Below are positions 31,820 to 40,575 of a stretch of DNA of 41,040 bases, piece by piece (the first letter of the stretch is position 1; each line of letters opens with the position of its first letter). The position numbers were made by a program, and so were the translations under genes. The notes under the pieces are model-generated. The model did no database searches, was not told where the DNA came from, and worked only from the letters and a program-made list of their open reading frames with translations. Origin of the DNA: an uncultured Clostridia bacterium (GTDB taxonomy: Bacteria; Bacillota; Clostridia; Saccharofermentanales; DTU023); contig CAKZWV010000029.1 in the NCBI GenBank assembly GCA_937922005.1, positions 1-41,040 on the forward strand. The letters are read 5' to 3'.

Positions 31820-32998
31820 GTGTTAAATTTTGATTTTTGTTTGTCGACAGACTTTGTTTTTGGGAAGGGGGCCGAGGACCAGGTGGTCCCCATGCTCCAG
31901 AAATTCGGGGCTCACAAGGTCCTGGTCCATTATGGCCAGGGCTCGGTGGTTCGATCCGGGCTCTTGCCCAAGGTCCTTGACCACATGACGAAGGCAAATA
32001 TTCCCTACGTCGAACTTGGCGGCGTCCAACCCAACCCAGTTGACACGATGGTTTATCAGGGGATTGAACTTGCCAGGAAAGAGGAAGTTGACTTTATCCT
32101 TGCTGTCGGCGGGGGCTCAGCAATTGACTCGGCTAAGGCCATTGCCGTGGGGGTTCCCTACGATGGTGATTTCTGGGAGCTCTTCCAGACTGGCAAAAGG
32201 GTCGAAAAAGCCCTACCCCTTGCGACCATTTTGACTTTGCCAGCCACGGGTTCCGAGGCCTCCCCCAATACAGTCATTACTAAGGAGGAGGGAAAGTGGA
32301 AAATGGGCTATGGGTCTCAACTTCTCCGCCCCAAATTTTCCCTCATGAATCCCGAACTTACCTTTTCTTTACCGCCTTTCCAGACGGCCTGTGGGATTTC
32401 TGATATGTGTGCCCATATCTTGGAGCGCTACCTGTCGCCGACACCGGATGTAGGCCTGACTGACCGCCTCTGTGAGGCCACTCTCCAAGCCATCATCGCC
32501 TATGCTCCCCGGGTCATGACCCAGCCGGAGGACTATGAGGCCCGGGCCAATATCATGTGGGCGGGGACCATGGCCCACTGCAATCTTTTGGGCTTGGACC
32601 GCCTCCAGGACTGGTCCAGCCATGCCATCGAGCATGAATTATCGGCCCGCTATGATGTAGCCCACGGGGCCGGCCTAGCCGTTGTCTTCCCCGCTTTTAT
32701 GCGTTTTACCATGCCCCAGCATCTCATGCGCTTTGCCCAGTTAGGGAATCGAGTCTTTGGCATAGAGATGGATTTTGAGCATCCCGAAGTGACTGCCACC
32801 AAGGCCATTGATGCTTATGAGGCCTTTATGGCCAGCCTCGACCTACCCACAGACCTAGTTAGCCTGGGGGCCAAGGTCGAAGACATCCCTGCCATGGCCG
32901 AGCACGTAGTAATCAAGGGAAAAGAACGGCTGGGCAACTTCCAATCCCTCAGCCGTGAGGACATTCGCAAAGTCTACGAACTCATGGTCAAAGACTAG
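31820..32998 (+). CDS. Iron-containing alcohol dehydrogenase (butanol dehydrogenase / YqhD-like)
   Basis: NAD(P)H-dependent reduction of aldehydes to alcohols in the cytosol. The 392 aa are typical of the group III family. The nucleotide-binding AVGGGSAIDSAKAIA is present, as are TLPATGSEAS and the metal ligands in GISDMCAHILE (Asp, His), SSHAIEHEL (His) and DVAHGAGLAVV (His). The GTG start has AAAGGAA 7-8 nt upstream, 14 bp after gyrA, so the genes are probably co-transcribed, which is an odd pairing. Substrate preference is not readable from sequence. Confidence 0.93.
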   Translation: MLNFDFCLSTDFVFGKGAEDQVVPMLQKFGAHKVLVHYGQGSVVRSGLLPKVLDHMTKANIPYVELGGVQPNPVDTMVYQGIELARKEEVDFILAVGGGSAIDSAKAIAVGVPYDGDFWELFQTGKRVEKALPLATILTLPATGSEASPNTVITKEEGKWKMGYGSQLLRPKFSLMNPELTFSLPPFQTACGISDMCAHILERYLSPTPDVGLTDRLCEATLQAIIAYAPRVMTQPEDYEARANIMWAGTMAHCNLLGLDRLQDWSSHAIEHELSARYDVAHGAGLAVVFPAFMRFTMPQHLMRFAQLGNRVFGIEMDFEHPEVTATKAIDAYEAFMASLDLPTDLVSLGAKVEDIPAMAEHVVIKGKERLGNFQSLSREDIRKVYELMVKD

Positions 32999-33042
32999 CT
33001 TGATGATTGATTATTGTCAGACAGGGGAGAGACCTGGCGCAA

Positions 33043-33086
33043 AAAAAGAGTGCGAGCCATTTTGTGGTCCACACTCTTTTTGTTAT
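33043..33086. terminator. Bidirectional terminator between convergent genes
   Basis: AAAAAGAGTG...CCA (33043-33059) pairs with TGG...CACTCTTTTT (33065-33081) around a short loop, with two internal mismatches. The A-run and T-run flanks give a U-tract in both directions, serving the alcohol dehydrogenase and the leftward radical SAM gene. Confidence 0.8.
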
Positions 33087-33188
33087 TCGCTATTGATAAT
33101 CCGTTTATCCGTATTTTCTCGTATGTTAGGGGATTGACTAGAAAGCATTAACCTACAATAGCTTTATAGCGTTTAGACCTGTTGAGGC

Positions 33189-34574
33189 TTAGGATTTTTT
33201 CGCCATCTTGCCAGTGAGCTGGACGCCTCTCTTCTTGGGGAGATTATTCCAAATCTCGTCAGCCACGGGAGCCCAAGCTTTAGCGGTGGGTACGCAACGG
33301 TCGCAGAAATCTTTGGGATCTTCTGGGCTCTGCAAGTCAGTAGACTCGGCACCCGTTTTTCTGACGATCTGGGTGAGACGACCAGGATTATCAAGCATGG
33401 GGCAAGGACGCAACATATTCTTGTTGAAGGGTTGGTTCTGACGATAAGCCATAAAGAGGGGGGATTGATAGGCTTCCAACAGGGTCTTTTCCTTGATATT
33501 AGAATCTGAATAGTGGACAAAGGCGCAAGGTTCGACATCTCCGTTGGGGTTAATATGGCAATAGCCACGACCACCAGCAATACAACCGCCTACTGCGTCA
33601 CCATCATTCCAAAAGTCCATGGTAAAGAGAGGTTTCGTTTTGCGGAATTTATGAATCTGCTCATACATGAATTTCCGCTGCTCAGCAGTCGCCATCAGTT
33701 CAGGCACCGCATCTGCCCCAATGGGCATGTAGGTAAAGAACCAAGCAAACTTAGCGCCCATGTCGATCATGGCATCAAAATACTCCTCGCTGCCAATGAC
33801 TTCCACGTTTTTGCTGGTATAGCAGCAAGAAATACCAAACATCAGTTTGTGGGCCTTTAAGATCTTCATCGCCTCAATGACCTTGCTGTAGGTACCTTCG
33901 CCACGGCGAAAGTCGGTGGCTTCCTCAAAGCCTTCAATACTGATGGCTGGCACGAAGTTCTTAACTCTTAGCATTTCCTTGGCTAGATCTTCATCAATCA
34001 GGGTGCCATTGGTAAAGGCTAAGAAGGCGCAATCGTTGTGTTTCTCACACAGACGGATCAGATCTTCCTTGCGGACCAAGGGTTCGCCGCCGGAGTAGAT
34101 ATAGGCGTAGGTTCCCATATCTTTGCCTTGTTGGATAATATCGTCCAATTGCTCATAGCTTAGGTTGAGCTTATTGCCGTATTCAGCAGCCCAGCAGCCG
34201 GTGCAGTGGAGGTTGCAGGCAGATGTGGGGTCGAGCAAAATCGCCCAAGGTACGTTGCACTGGTATTTTTCTTGGACTTTGACGGTAGCTGGGGTGCCGA
34301 TGAGGGTTCCGTTGATGATGATGGTCTCCACTAATTTTTTTCTCTGGCCATCATCGATATCAGTCCATAAGCTCTTGACTAACTGAGACCAGTTATTATT
34401 TGGGTCTGCTAGGGCGGCACGTATTCCCTCTGCTTGTGCCGTGATCGCTTGATTATTCTTATCATACTTCTCTAACATATCAATTAGCTTGGGAATATTC
34501 GTTTCAGGATCTTTATCCAGGTAGGTATAAACTTGTTTTAAGGCAAACCCTTTAATTACTTCTGAAGCATTCAT
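33189..34574 (-). CDS. Radical SAM / SPASM-domain protein of unknown substrate
   Basis: A 461-aa protein. After about 100 helical residues comes SACNLHCTGCWAAEYG with the CxxxCxxC cluster ligands Cys120, Cys124 and Cys127, then IYSGGEPLVRKEDL (SAM-binding GGEP). The C-terminal part has the SPASM-like Cys array: GGCIAGGRGYCHINPNGDVE (15 before PCAF), LRPCPMLDNPG and FCDRC. The family is common in anaerobic Firmicutes and I know of no assigned substrate. There is no small Cys-rich or other obvious precursor peptide beside it. A TetR-family gene lies upstream on the same strand, separated by 256 bp. AAAGGAACC lies upstream of the ATG. Confidence 0.88.
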   Translation of the reverse strand: MNASEVIKGFALKQVYTYLDKDPETNIPKLIDMLEKYDKNNQAITAQAEGIRAALADPNNNWSQLVKSLWTDIDDGQRKKLVETIIINGTLIGTPATVKVQEKYQCNVPWAILLDPTSACNLHCTGCWAAEYGNKLNLSYEQLDDIIQQGKDMGTYAYIYSGGEPLVRKEDLIRLCEKHNDCAFLAFTNGTLIDEDLAKEMLRVKNFVPAISIEGFEEATDFRRGEGTYSKVIEAMKILKAHKLMFGISCCYTSKNVEVIGSEEYFDAMIDMGAKFAWFFTYMPIGADAVPELMATAEQRKFMYEQIHKFRKTKPLFTMDFWNDGDAVGGCIAGGRGYCHINPNGDVEPCAFVHYSDSNIKEKTLLEAYQSPLFMAYRQNQPFNKNMLRPCPMLDNPGRLTQIVRKTGAESTDLQSPEDPKDFCDRCVPTAKAWAPVADEIWNNLPKKRGVQLTGKMAKKS

Positions 34575-34718
34575 CTCAATGGTTCCTTTCTTTCAATACA
34601 AGATCGCAAAAAAGCTTGCGGCTTCCATTTCTTACGTAATTTTTATGATATCGGACATTGGAAATGAAAACCATAGTAAAGAAATGAAATGTATTCCAAT
34701 TGGGATAGATTACGGAAA

Positions 34719-34754
34719 TTGCTCATATTTGCGTAAAGTTAGGAAATTGAGCAA
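34719..34754. promoter_or_regulatory. Inverted repeat upstream of the radical SAM gene, possible operator
   Basis: TTGCTCA (34719-34725) and TGAGCAA (34748-34754) are perfect inverted arms 22 bp apart. They lie between the TetR-family gene and the radical SAM gene and could form a regulator binding site. No strong -35/-10 pair stands out on the minus strand here. Confidence 0.35.
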
Positions 34755-34777
34755 AGAAGACCGCCCGGGCTGGTGAA

Positions 34778-34795
34778 TGGGGATCAACATCCCCA
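34778..34795. promoter_or_regulatory. Palindrome TGGGGAT-CAAC-ATCCCCA
   Basis: A 7-bp perfect stem with a 4-nt loop, 36 bp past the TetR-family stop. There is no T-run on either side, so it is more likely a binding site or RNA hairpin than an intrinsic terminator. Confidence 0.4.
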
Positions 34796-34830
34796 CTCGG
34801 GGATTACACCTCTACCCGGGAATTATGCCT

Positions 34831-35379
34831 CTACTCAGAGATTTGAACAGCGCTAGCAAGAAAGGTGTCAAAGAGCAGGGCCAACTGGTCAACGCTTTCG
34901 TCAATGTCGTTTTTCATGCGACCCCAAAAAAACTGCATAACAAAGCCGATGTAGGCATAGCGACAAAATGAAGCAATACTATTAAGGCGTTCTTCCGACA
35001 AGTCGTGCCCTTCAGCGGCTTGTAGAACCAATTTCATAAAGACATCATCCGTCAAGGAAAAGACATAGCGCTCCAATCGATCTCGCGATAGCCCATCAAA
35101 GACATGGTAGACCGTTTTCGAGTTTGCTTGACACATACACAGCATTTTTTTTGTGGCACTTTTCCATTCAATCGGGGAGCCACTTGGTAGCACGATCTCG
35201 ACTTGCTCTTGAAACCAGGTATCCAGCAGGTGATAAATATCTTGGTAATGGTAGTAGAAGGTATTGGGACTGATTTCGGCCCGACGGACAAGTGCCGATA
35301 CGGTAATTTTATCAAACGGCATCTCTGCTAGCATCTTCTGAAATGTGCTCATGATTAGTTTTTCGGTAAATAAAGCCAT
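34831..35379 (-). CDS. TetR/AcrR-family transcriptional regulator
   Basis: A 182-aa protein of normal length. The N-terminal helix-turn-helix is clear: MPFDKITVSALVRRAEIS then NTFYYHYQDIYHLLDTW (about 21-56), with the family F-Y-x-H-Y signature. The C-terminal ligand/dimer domain is not assignable. It probably controls itself and the radical SAM gene downstream on the same strand. It has a good promoter at 35512-35540 and a leader of about 125 nt. Confidence 0.92.
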   Translation of the reverse strand: MALFTEKLIMSTFQKMLAEMPFDKITVSALVRRAEISPNTFYYHYQDIYHLLDTWFQEQVEIVLPSGSPIEWKSATKKMLCMCQANSKTVYHVFDGLSRDRLERYVFSLTDDVFMKLVLQAAEGHDLSEERLNSIASFCRYAYIGFVMQFFWGRMKNDIDESVDQLALLFDTFLASAVQISE

Positions 35380-35402
35380 GCAATCTCTTTCTTTCGGTGC
35401 TC

Positions 35403-35502
35403 CTTAAGTGCTGTCTTTAGGTGTTATTTTTAAGCGCTTGCGTTTTCTATAGGCACTATCTTTAAACGTTCCCTTTGTTCCCTTTTCCTTTAAAGGGACG
35501 TT
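35403..35502. repeat. Degenerate 13-bp repeat and hairpin in the TetR leader
   Basis: TTAAGTGCTGTCT, TTAGGTGTTATTT and TTAAGCGCTTGCG follow each other at 13-bp steps from 35404, and related units recur at 35449 and 35462. Next to them AACGTTCCCTTT (35465-35476) and AAAGGGACGTT (35492-35502) form a stem. The hairpin lies close to the predicted transcription start of the TetR gene. Confidence 0.5.
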
Positions 35503-35511
35503 ATTTTTTGT

Positions 35512-35540
35512 ATTGTATCTAAAATGCCCATCCGTTACAA
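35512..35540 (-). promoter_or_regulatory. Promoter of the TetR-family gene
   Basis: On the minus strand TTGTAA (35540-35535), a 17-bp spacer and TACAAT (35517-35512). The 35541-35720 stretch beyond it has AAGAAAG-containing repeats and one copy of the GGGAGTATTTG word but no gene. Confidence 0.65.
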
Positions 35541-35647
35541 GAAAGAAAGCCCATACCTAAGCCCGCCCGTTCCAAGCAAGAAAGTCCATGCCCTATAAGA
35601 AAGTTCGATCAAAAAAAAGGCCGGATAAGAAAGAGAGAGAGCAGGGC

Positions 35648-35658
35648 GGGAGTATTTG
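35648..35658 (+). repeat. GGGAGTATTTG word, copy 9
   Basis: Intergenic, about 70 bp upstream of the predicted pepF promoter; followed by TCGAAAAT. Confidence 0.8.
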
Positions 35659-35720
35659 TCGAAAATTGTTATAGTCCTGTAAGGAAATTGTAGAAGGCTT
35701 TTCATTTTTTGTCGAAGTTT

Positions 35721-35749
35721 TTGTGTTTAAAGTCTGCTTGATGTAGTAT
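35721..35749 (+). promoter_or_regulatory. Promoter of pepF
   Basis: TTGTGT (35721-35726), a 17-bp spacer and TAGTAT (35744-35749). The start site would be near 35756. Confidence 0.55.
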
Positions 35750-35765
35750 CATTAACACAAGACGT

Positions 35766-35799
35766 CCTGACGCCTCGGCGCATGTACGAGGGGATCAGG
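35766..35799 (+). promoter_or_regulatory. Hairpin in the pepF leader
   Basis: CCTGA...CCTCG (35766-35777) pairs with CGAGG...TCAGG (35787-35799), a two-part stem with a small internal loop and a 9-nt apical loop. There is no T-run after it, so it is not a terminator. Confidence 0.5.
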
Positions 35800-35834
35800 A
35801 AAAACGCATTGCGTATCATAGGGAAGGAAGTGCT

Positions 35835-37772
35835 ATGAAATTTATGAATCTTTCAAACCATCAAGTCTCGAATAAGTCTTTTGCTGCGTCTCAAGAAGGC
35901 CCAGGGCGTGGCGTTTGGGCGGTTCTTCGGGCAGCGGAGTCTGCTGAAGCTGCTGGATCGGGCGAAGAAAAAAAAGGCGAACTGCCAAGCAGAGAAGAAG
36001 TCGATCAGGCCCTGACTTGGGACTTATCGTCGGTCTTTGCAGATCGGAAAGAATTTGAGGCGGCTCGGGAGAAAATGAAGGCCCTGGGTGAGAAGGCGGC
36101 TTCCTATAAAGGACGACTGAAGGAGAGCGCTAAGACGCTTTTAGAGGTCGCCATGCTCATGGATGAGTTTGAAGATTGGGCGAGCAAGGTTGCTGTGTAC
36201 ACCGGGCTGAAGCACGATGAAGATACGGCGAATCAGGAAAATCTGGCCAACCAGGTCCAAGTTTCGCAGATCCTGGTCCAGATGATGGCGGCTTTGGCCT
36301 ACTTCCCGGTAGAGCTGAGCCAGATTCCCCAGGAGACCTTGGATGCCTTTATGAAAGAAGAACCAGGCCTCGAAGCCTACCGTCACGCCTTTGATGAGAT
36401 CTTGCGTAAGAAGGAGCACCTTCTGGACCAGGCCACCGAAGAGCGCCTTACCAAGGCCGCCGAGATCTTTGGCGGAGGCGAGGCAGTCTTTTCGACCTTG
36501 AATGACTCCGATCTCATTTTCCCGACCATTAAGGATGAGGATGGGGCAGAGGTGGAACTTAGCCACGGTCGTTTTGGTCAGTTTATCCAATCCAAGGATC
36601 GGAGGGTCCGGGAAGACGCTTTCAAAGCCTACTATAAGATCTATGACCAGTTTAAAAATACGACGGCCAAGACCCTGAGTCTTCAAGTAAAGACTGACAA
36701 CTACATGGCAGATATCCATGGTTTTAACAATGCTCGGGAAGCGGCCCTCTTTGCAGATAATATTCCCGTCTCCGTCTATACCAAACTCCTGGATGCCGTT
36801 CATGATAATTTGGACTTGCTGCACCGCTATGCGGCTCTGCGTAAAAAGCTTCTCAAAGTCGATGAGCTCCACTCTTATGACCTATATGTGCCGGTTGTGG
36901 AGGATTTTGAACCCAAGACTTACAGCATCGAGGAAGCCCAGGAGATCATCTTGGAGGCCACAAAACCCCTCGGAGCAGACTACAGTGAAGTCTTGAAGAC
37001 GGCCTTCTCCGAGCGTTGGATTGACTATGTAGAAAATAAGGGCAAACGCTCTGGGGCCTATTCCGGTGGGGCTTATTCCACCAAACCCTTCATCCTTTTG
37101 ACTTGGAAGGGGACTTTGGATAATTTGTATACCATGATTCATGAGTTAGGCCACAGCTGCCATTCCTATTACAGCCGGGTCAACCAAACGATCACCTACG
37201 CTGATTATCCCATCTTTTTGGCTGAAATTGCCTCAACAACAAACGAGAATCTATTAACCTACTATCTCCTTGACACTGTGACCGATCCCAAGGTCCGTCA
37301 GCACATATTGATGAACTATCTCGATGGCTTCAAAGGCACCGTCTTCCGCCAGTCGCAATTTGCAGAGTTTGAGTATTTGATTCATAAGGCAGATCAAGAC
37401 GGCCAGGCCCTAACGGCGGAGTGGATGAGTCAGGCGTACGCAGAGCTGAACCAGAAATTCTATGGGCCAGCTTTGACCAAGGATCCTGAGATTGCCTTGG
37501 AATGGTCTCGGATTCCTCACTTCTACTACAATTTCTATGTCTTCCAGTATGCAACAGGCTTTTCGGCGGCTACGGCGTTTGCTAAGGCCATCCATGAGGA
37601 GGGAGCGACGGCTGCTGAGCGCTATAAGGGGATGCTGAAGTCGGGCTCTTCCGACTACCCGATTCCCACCCTCCAGAAAGCGGGCGTAGACATGACGACC
37701 AAGAAACCCGTGGCAGATGCCATGTCGGCCTTTGCTGCCCGTTTGGATGAACTAGAGGCTTTACTAGGCTAA
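35835..37772 (+). CDS. pepF: Oligoendopeptidase F (M3B metallopeptidase)
   Basis: Cytosolic zinc peptidase that cuts short oligopeptides. The zinc site is HELGH (His436-Glu437, His440) in MIHELGHSCHSYYS, with the third ligand Glu in IFLAEIASTTNENLL. The GGAYSTKPFILLTWKG segment before it and RIPHFYYNFYVFQYATGFSAA near the end are typical of PepF. At 645 aa it is about 40-45 longer than usual, through a Ser/Ala/Glu-rich N-terminal extension before LTWDLSSVF. GGAAGG lies upstream of the ATG. It has its own promoter and structured leader. Confidence 0.95.
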   Translation: MKFMNLSNHQVSNKSFAASQEGPGRGVWAVLRAAESAEAAGSGEEKKGELPSREEVDQALTWDLSSVFADRKEFEAAREKMKALGEKAASYKGRLKESAKTLLEVAMLMDEFEDWASKVAVYTGLKHDEDTANQENLANQVQVSQILVQMMAALAYFPVELSQIPQETLDAFMKEEPGLEAYRHAFDEILRKKEHLLDQATEERLTKAAEIFGGGEAVFSTLNDSDLIFPTIKDEDGAEVELSHGRFGQFIQSKDRRVREDAFKAYYKIYDQFKNTTAKTLSLQVKTDNYMADIHGFNNAREAALFADNIPVSVYTKLLDAVHDNLDLLHRYAALRKKLLKVDELHSYDLYVPVVEDFEPKTYSIEEAQEIILEATKPLGADYSEVLKTAFSERWIDYVENKGKRSGAYSGGAYSTKPFILLTWKGTLDNLYTMIHELGHSCHSYYSRVNQTITYADYPIFLAEIASTTNENLLTYYLLDTVTDPKVRQHILMNYLDGFKGTVFRQSQFAEFEYLIHKADQDGQALTAEWMSQAYAELNQKFYGPALTKDPEIALEWSRIPHFYYNFYVFQYATGFSAATAFAKAIHEEGATAAERYKGMLKSGSSDYPIPTLQKAGVDMTTKKPVADAMSAFAARLDELEALLG

Positions 37773-37841
37773 AGAGGCGCTTGGGGCTGGCCGTGATGGG
37801 CTCGAAGCGATGGGCCTCATGGCCTACTGTGACAGTGAGAA

Positions 37842-40535
37842 ATGGAAATGGTGAATAACATGGCAGATGATTCGAGAAATGATCATACTCGAAGGGGACC
37901 CTATCGGGATTCGGGATATCAGGATAAGTACCGGGATCAGCCTGGTCCAGGACCCGATCCCTATAAGGACTCTTCCTATGATGATAGGGCCTATGATCAA
38001 GGGCCTTACGATGATACATCCTACAAGACAGGGGCCTACGATGCCTCTAGGACTGGAGATGCCTATCGGGGGGCTCGCTATCGAGATGAAGATTACGACA
38101 AAGAGTCCTATCGGGGAGATGGCTACGATGATGCCACCTATACCGGAGACCCCTATGACAACCGGTCCTACGACCGAGATCCCTATAATAGGGACCCCTA
38201 TGATGAAGATGGCTATGACGATTCATACTCGGATGACCTCCATTCGGAGGGCTCGGTTGTGGGAGAGCCTTTCTACGACAATGGTCAACTTTCTTCCTTC
38301 GAAAAGCTTCAGATTGAAGCCAAAATCAAGGAGAAAAAACGTCTAACCATCATCGTGGCGGCTGTGGTTGGTGTCCTAGTTATCAGTCTTTTTGTCCTTG
38401 TCTACTTCCTTGGTAAGAGCAACCGCAATAATCGGCAAAGCGAGATGATTCGCCGAACCATCGACCTGGGTCGGCCCTCACAAGATGACCGCTACCGGGA
38501 AGAAAGGCGGAGGCGCCGGGAAGAAGAGGAAGCCGAAACGACGGATGACCAGCTCGAAGTCGTCACCCGGAAGAAGCGTCAGAAGGGCGATGAGACTGAA
38601 AAAACGGACGACGAAAACGATGAAAAAGAGTCCAAGACCGAAGAGGAAAAGAGCACGGAAACGACCGAAGAGACCCTCGATCCCAACTACAGTCGCTACG
38701 TTGATCCCGGACAAATGATCGGCGATCCCCAATCTGTTCCGGAGATGAAGACTGACTCTTCTGGCTACATCATTACCCATAACACTGGCTATACGGTGAA
38801 AGTCAAGAATAATGGGGATATTAATGAAATTCCTTGGAAGTCTCAGAAAAACTCTGATACAGCGTCCGACGATCCAGATGATTCCAAGAAGCCTCCTGCA
38901 CAAAAGGAGGGGGAGGTTCGCTTCCCGAAAGCACCGCCGACCTCGGTGGCCTTCCCCTTGGAAAATTCTGGCACCCAGATTTTTGTGGATGACAAAGACC
39001 TCATCTATCCCTTTACCGGGTCTGATGGGATCCAGGCCCAGGCCGTACTGACCGTGCCAGAAGGGGTTCGTTATGCCCTCCGTTCACCTTCAGGTCGCTA
39101 TATCGCCTACCTCGATAAGATGAATAATCTTTATACCATTGACACCCAAGTAGGAAATAATCCCACGCCCGTCGCCACCAAGTTGGATTCCATTGCTTCG
39201 AATGCCATCGATGATGCTGGTTTTGACTATGTGACGGAGAAGATTTTATATCACTATGCCTATGATTCTTTGGATCCGAGTACGGTAGTGACTCAATTGG
39301 CCACGGGGGTCCTCCAGGCCCTCCGGAGTCGTCACGGCTTTGATCGCCTGGTTCTCCAGGAGGATGCAGAGAAGGATAAGCTTGTGGTCATGATTCAAGA
39401 TGGGTCGACTGGCAATGTGGTAGGCACTTTTGAGCCCCAGGCCAAGGCGGACTATGTCCACCTGATGGGGATCAGTAAATACGGCACCTACGCTTATTGG
39501 CTGGATGGGGATGAGATCCAAGTTGTCCTCCCCCACCTTAACGATGCCTATCGGATCCGGGTCCCCAAGGGGGATAAAGGCTCCGGTATCAACATCGTCC
39601 CTTCTGATGACGGAAATTCTGTCATTCTCTGGCGGGAAGGCGGGGATGAAATCCTAGCCCTCGACGAGACGGGTTCCTTCCAATACATCAATGTCCGGGT
39701 TCCTCTGACCGAAGGAGCGAAGTTTATCAGTCCAAGCTATAGCAAGGACAATGTCTTCCGCCCCCTCTACATCATTAATCCTGACATCGACCCCGACTAT
39801 GCGGCCGATCTCCTATGGATCAATGATGTCTTCCACAGGGAGAAAGACTTCAAGTTCGGCGATGCAAAATATCCTAATGAGAATTTTACAGCAAATACTC
39901 TCGCCCACGCTTATCCTCCTGCCGGGGTGGTCCGGATCAGTCAAGATCTCGTCTCTGCCCAAGTTTCCGGGAATGCCCTCTTCTTTGAAGATGTAGATGC
40001 CGAAGGAGACAGTGTGCTTAAGGTCCGTGAAGTAAGCCCTTCCCATACGAAAGAAGACCGGGAGTATAACCGTTTGACTACCCAAGCCGTGGCTGTCAAT
40101 CCAAAGACTTGGCAAGTCAACTATGACGGGACTATTTGCTACTATATTGCCCAGGGAGATCTCTATCAGGTTGTCTCTTCTGGAGATAGTGTCAAACCGA
40201 CCAAGGTCATGGACAATGTCAAAGACTTTGTCATGGATCATACAGGCAATCTTTTGATGGTGCTCGACAGCGAGGATAACCTGAAGGCTTTCTATGCCAA
40301 GGGCCTCTACGGGAATGCCAGCGAACCTGCTATCTTCCAGATCAATCCAGAGAAGACCCGAGTGAGCAGGGATATTCTTGAAAAGAACCTTTGCCGGACT
40401 TCATCAGGGAAATCCTATATCAACAATACGGCCTTCCTCTGGCAAACAACCGACAACAAGGACGAGGACGGTTGGAAGATCTTTAATAGCAAAGATACCG
40501 ATGCTTTCACGAAACCGGAAACTCCGGCGGAGTAA
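37842..40535 (+). CDS. Single-pass membrane protein with Tyr/Asp-rich cytoplasmic tail and large extracytoplasmic domain
   Basis: An 897-aa protein. Residues about 10-140 are built from loose YDD/PYD/SYD units (SYDDRAYDQGPYDDTSYKTG), disordered and very rich in Tyr, Asp, Arg and Gly. A basic KIKEKKR precedes one transmembrane helix (about 168-191), so the Tyr-rich tail should be inside. A charged linker (about 195-290) is followed by about 600 residues with recurring short beta-strand motifs (SPSGRYIAYLDKMNNLYTID; DGDEIQVVLP; YDGTICYYIAQGDLYQV), suggesting a beta-propeller outside. I recognise no family. The start is uncertain: ATG 37842, 37848 and 37860 are in frame and none has a strong SD. 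Confidence 0.72.
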   Translation: MEMVNNMADDSRNDHTRRGPYRDSGYQDKYRDQPGPGPDPYKDSSYDDRAYDQGPYDDTSYKTGAYDASRTGDAYRGARYRDEDYDKESYRGDGYDDATYTGDPYDNRSYDRDPYNRDPYDEDGYDDSYSDDLHSEGSVVGEPFYDNGQLSSFEKLQIEAKIKEKKRLTIIVAAVVGVLVISLFVLVYFLGKSNRNNRQSEMIRRTIDLGRPSQDDRYREERRRRREEEEAETTDDQLEVVTRKKRQKGDETEKTDDENDEKESKTEEEKSTETTEETLDPNYSRYVDPGQMIGDPQSVPEMKTDSSGYIITHNTGYTVKVKNNGDINEIPWKSQKNSDTASDDPDDSKKPPAQKEGEVRFPKAPPTSVAFPLENSGTQIFVDDKDLIYPFTGSDGIQAQAVLTVPEGVRYALRSPSGRYIAYLDKMNNLYTIDTQVGNNPTPVATKLDSIASNAIDDAGFDYVTEKILYHYAYDSLDPSTVVTQLATGVLQALRSRHGFDRLVLQEDAEKDKLVVMIQDGSTGNVVGTFEPQAKADYVHLMGISKYGTYAYWLDGDEIQVVLPHLNDAYRIRVPKGDKGSGINIVPSDDGNSVILWREGGDEILALDETGSFQYINVRVPLTEGAKFISPSYSKDNVFRPLYIINPDIDPDYAADLLWINDVFHREKDFKFGDAKYPNENFTANTLAHAYPPAGVVRISQDLVSAQVSGNALFFEDVDAEGDSVLKVREVSPSHTKEDREYNRLTTQAVAVNPKTWQVNYDGTICYYIAQGDLYQVVSSGDSVKPTKVMDNVKDFVMDHTGNLLMVLDSEDNLKAFYAKGLYGNASEPAIFQINPEKTRVSRDILEKNLCRTSSGKSYINNTAFLWQTTDNKDEDGWKIFNSKDTDAFTKPETPAE

Positions 40536-40575
40536 GGTACTATCCACATAGAATTCACCATAACCAATGCAAGAA

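Noticed and set aside
33189..34574. Functional link between the radical SAM enzyme and the Tyr-rich secreted proteins
   Set aside because: Attractive because some radical SAM enzymes modify Tyr, but the genes are 26 kb apart with no shared regulatory element seen.
34579..34971. Two short plus-strand frames between the TetR and radical SAM genes
   Set aside because: No ribosome binding sites, biased translations, and one overlaps the TetR gene antisense.
33189..35379. RiPP cluster around the radical SAM gene
   Set aside because: I looked for a small precursor, transporter or peptidase gene next to it and found none; the TetR gene is the only partner.
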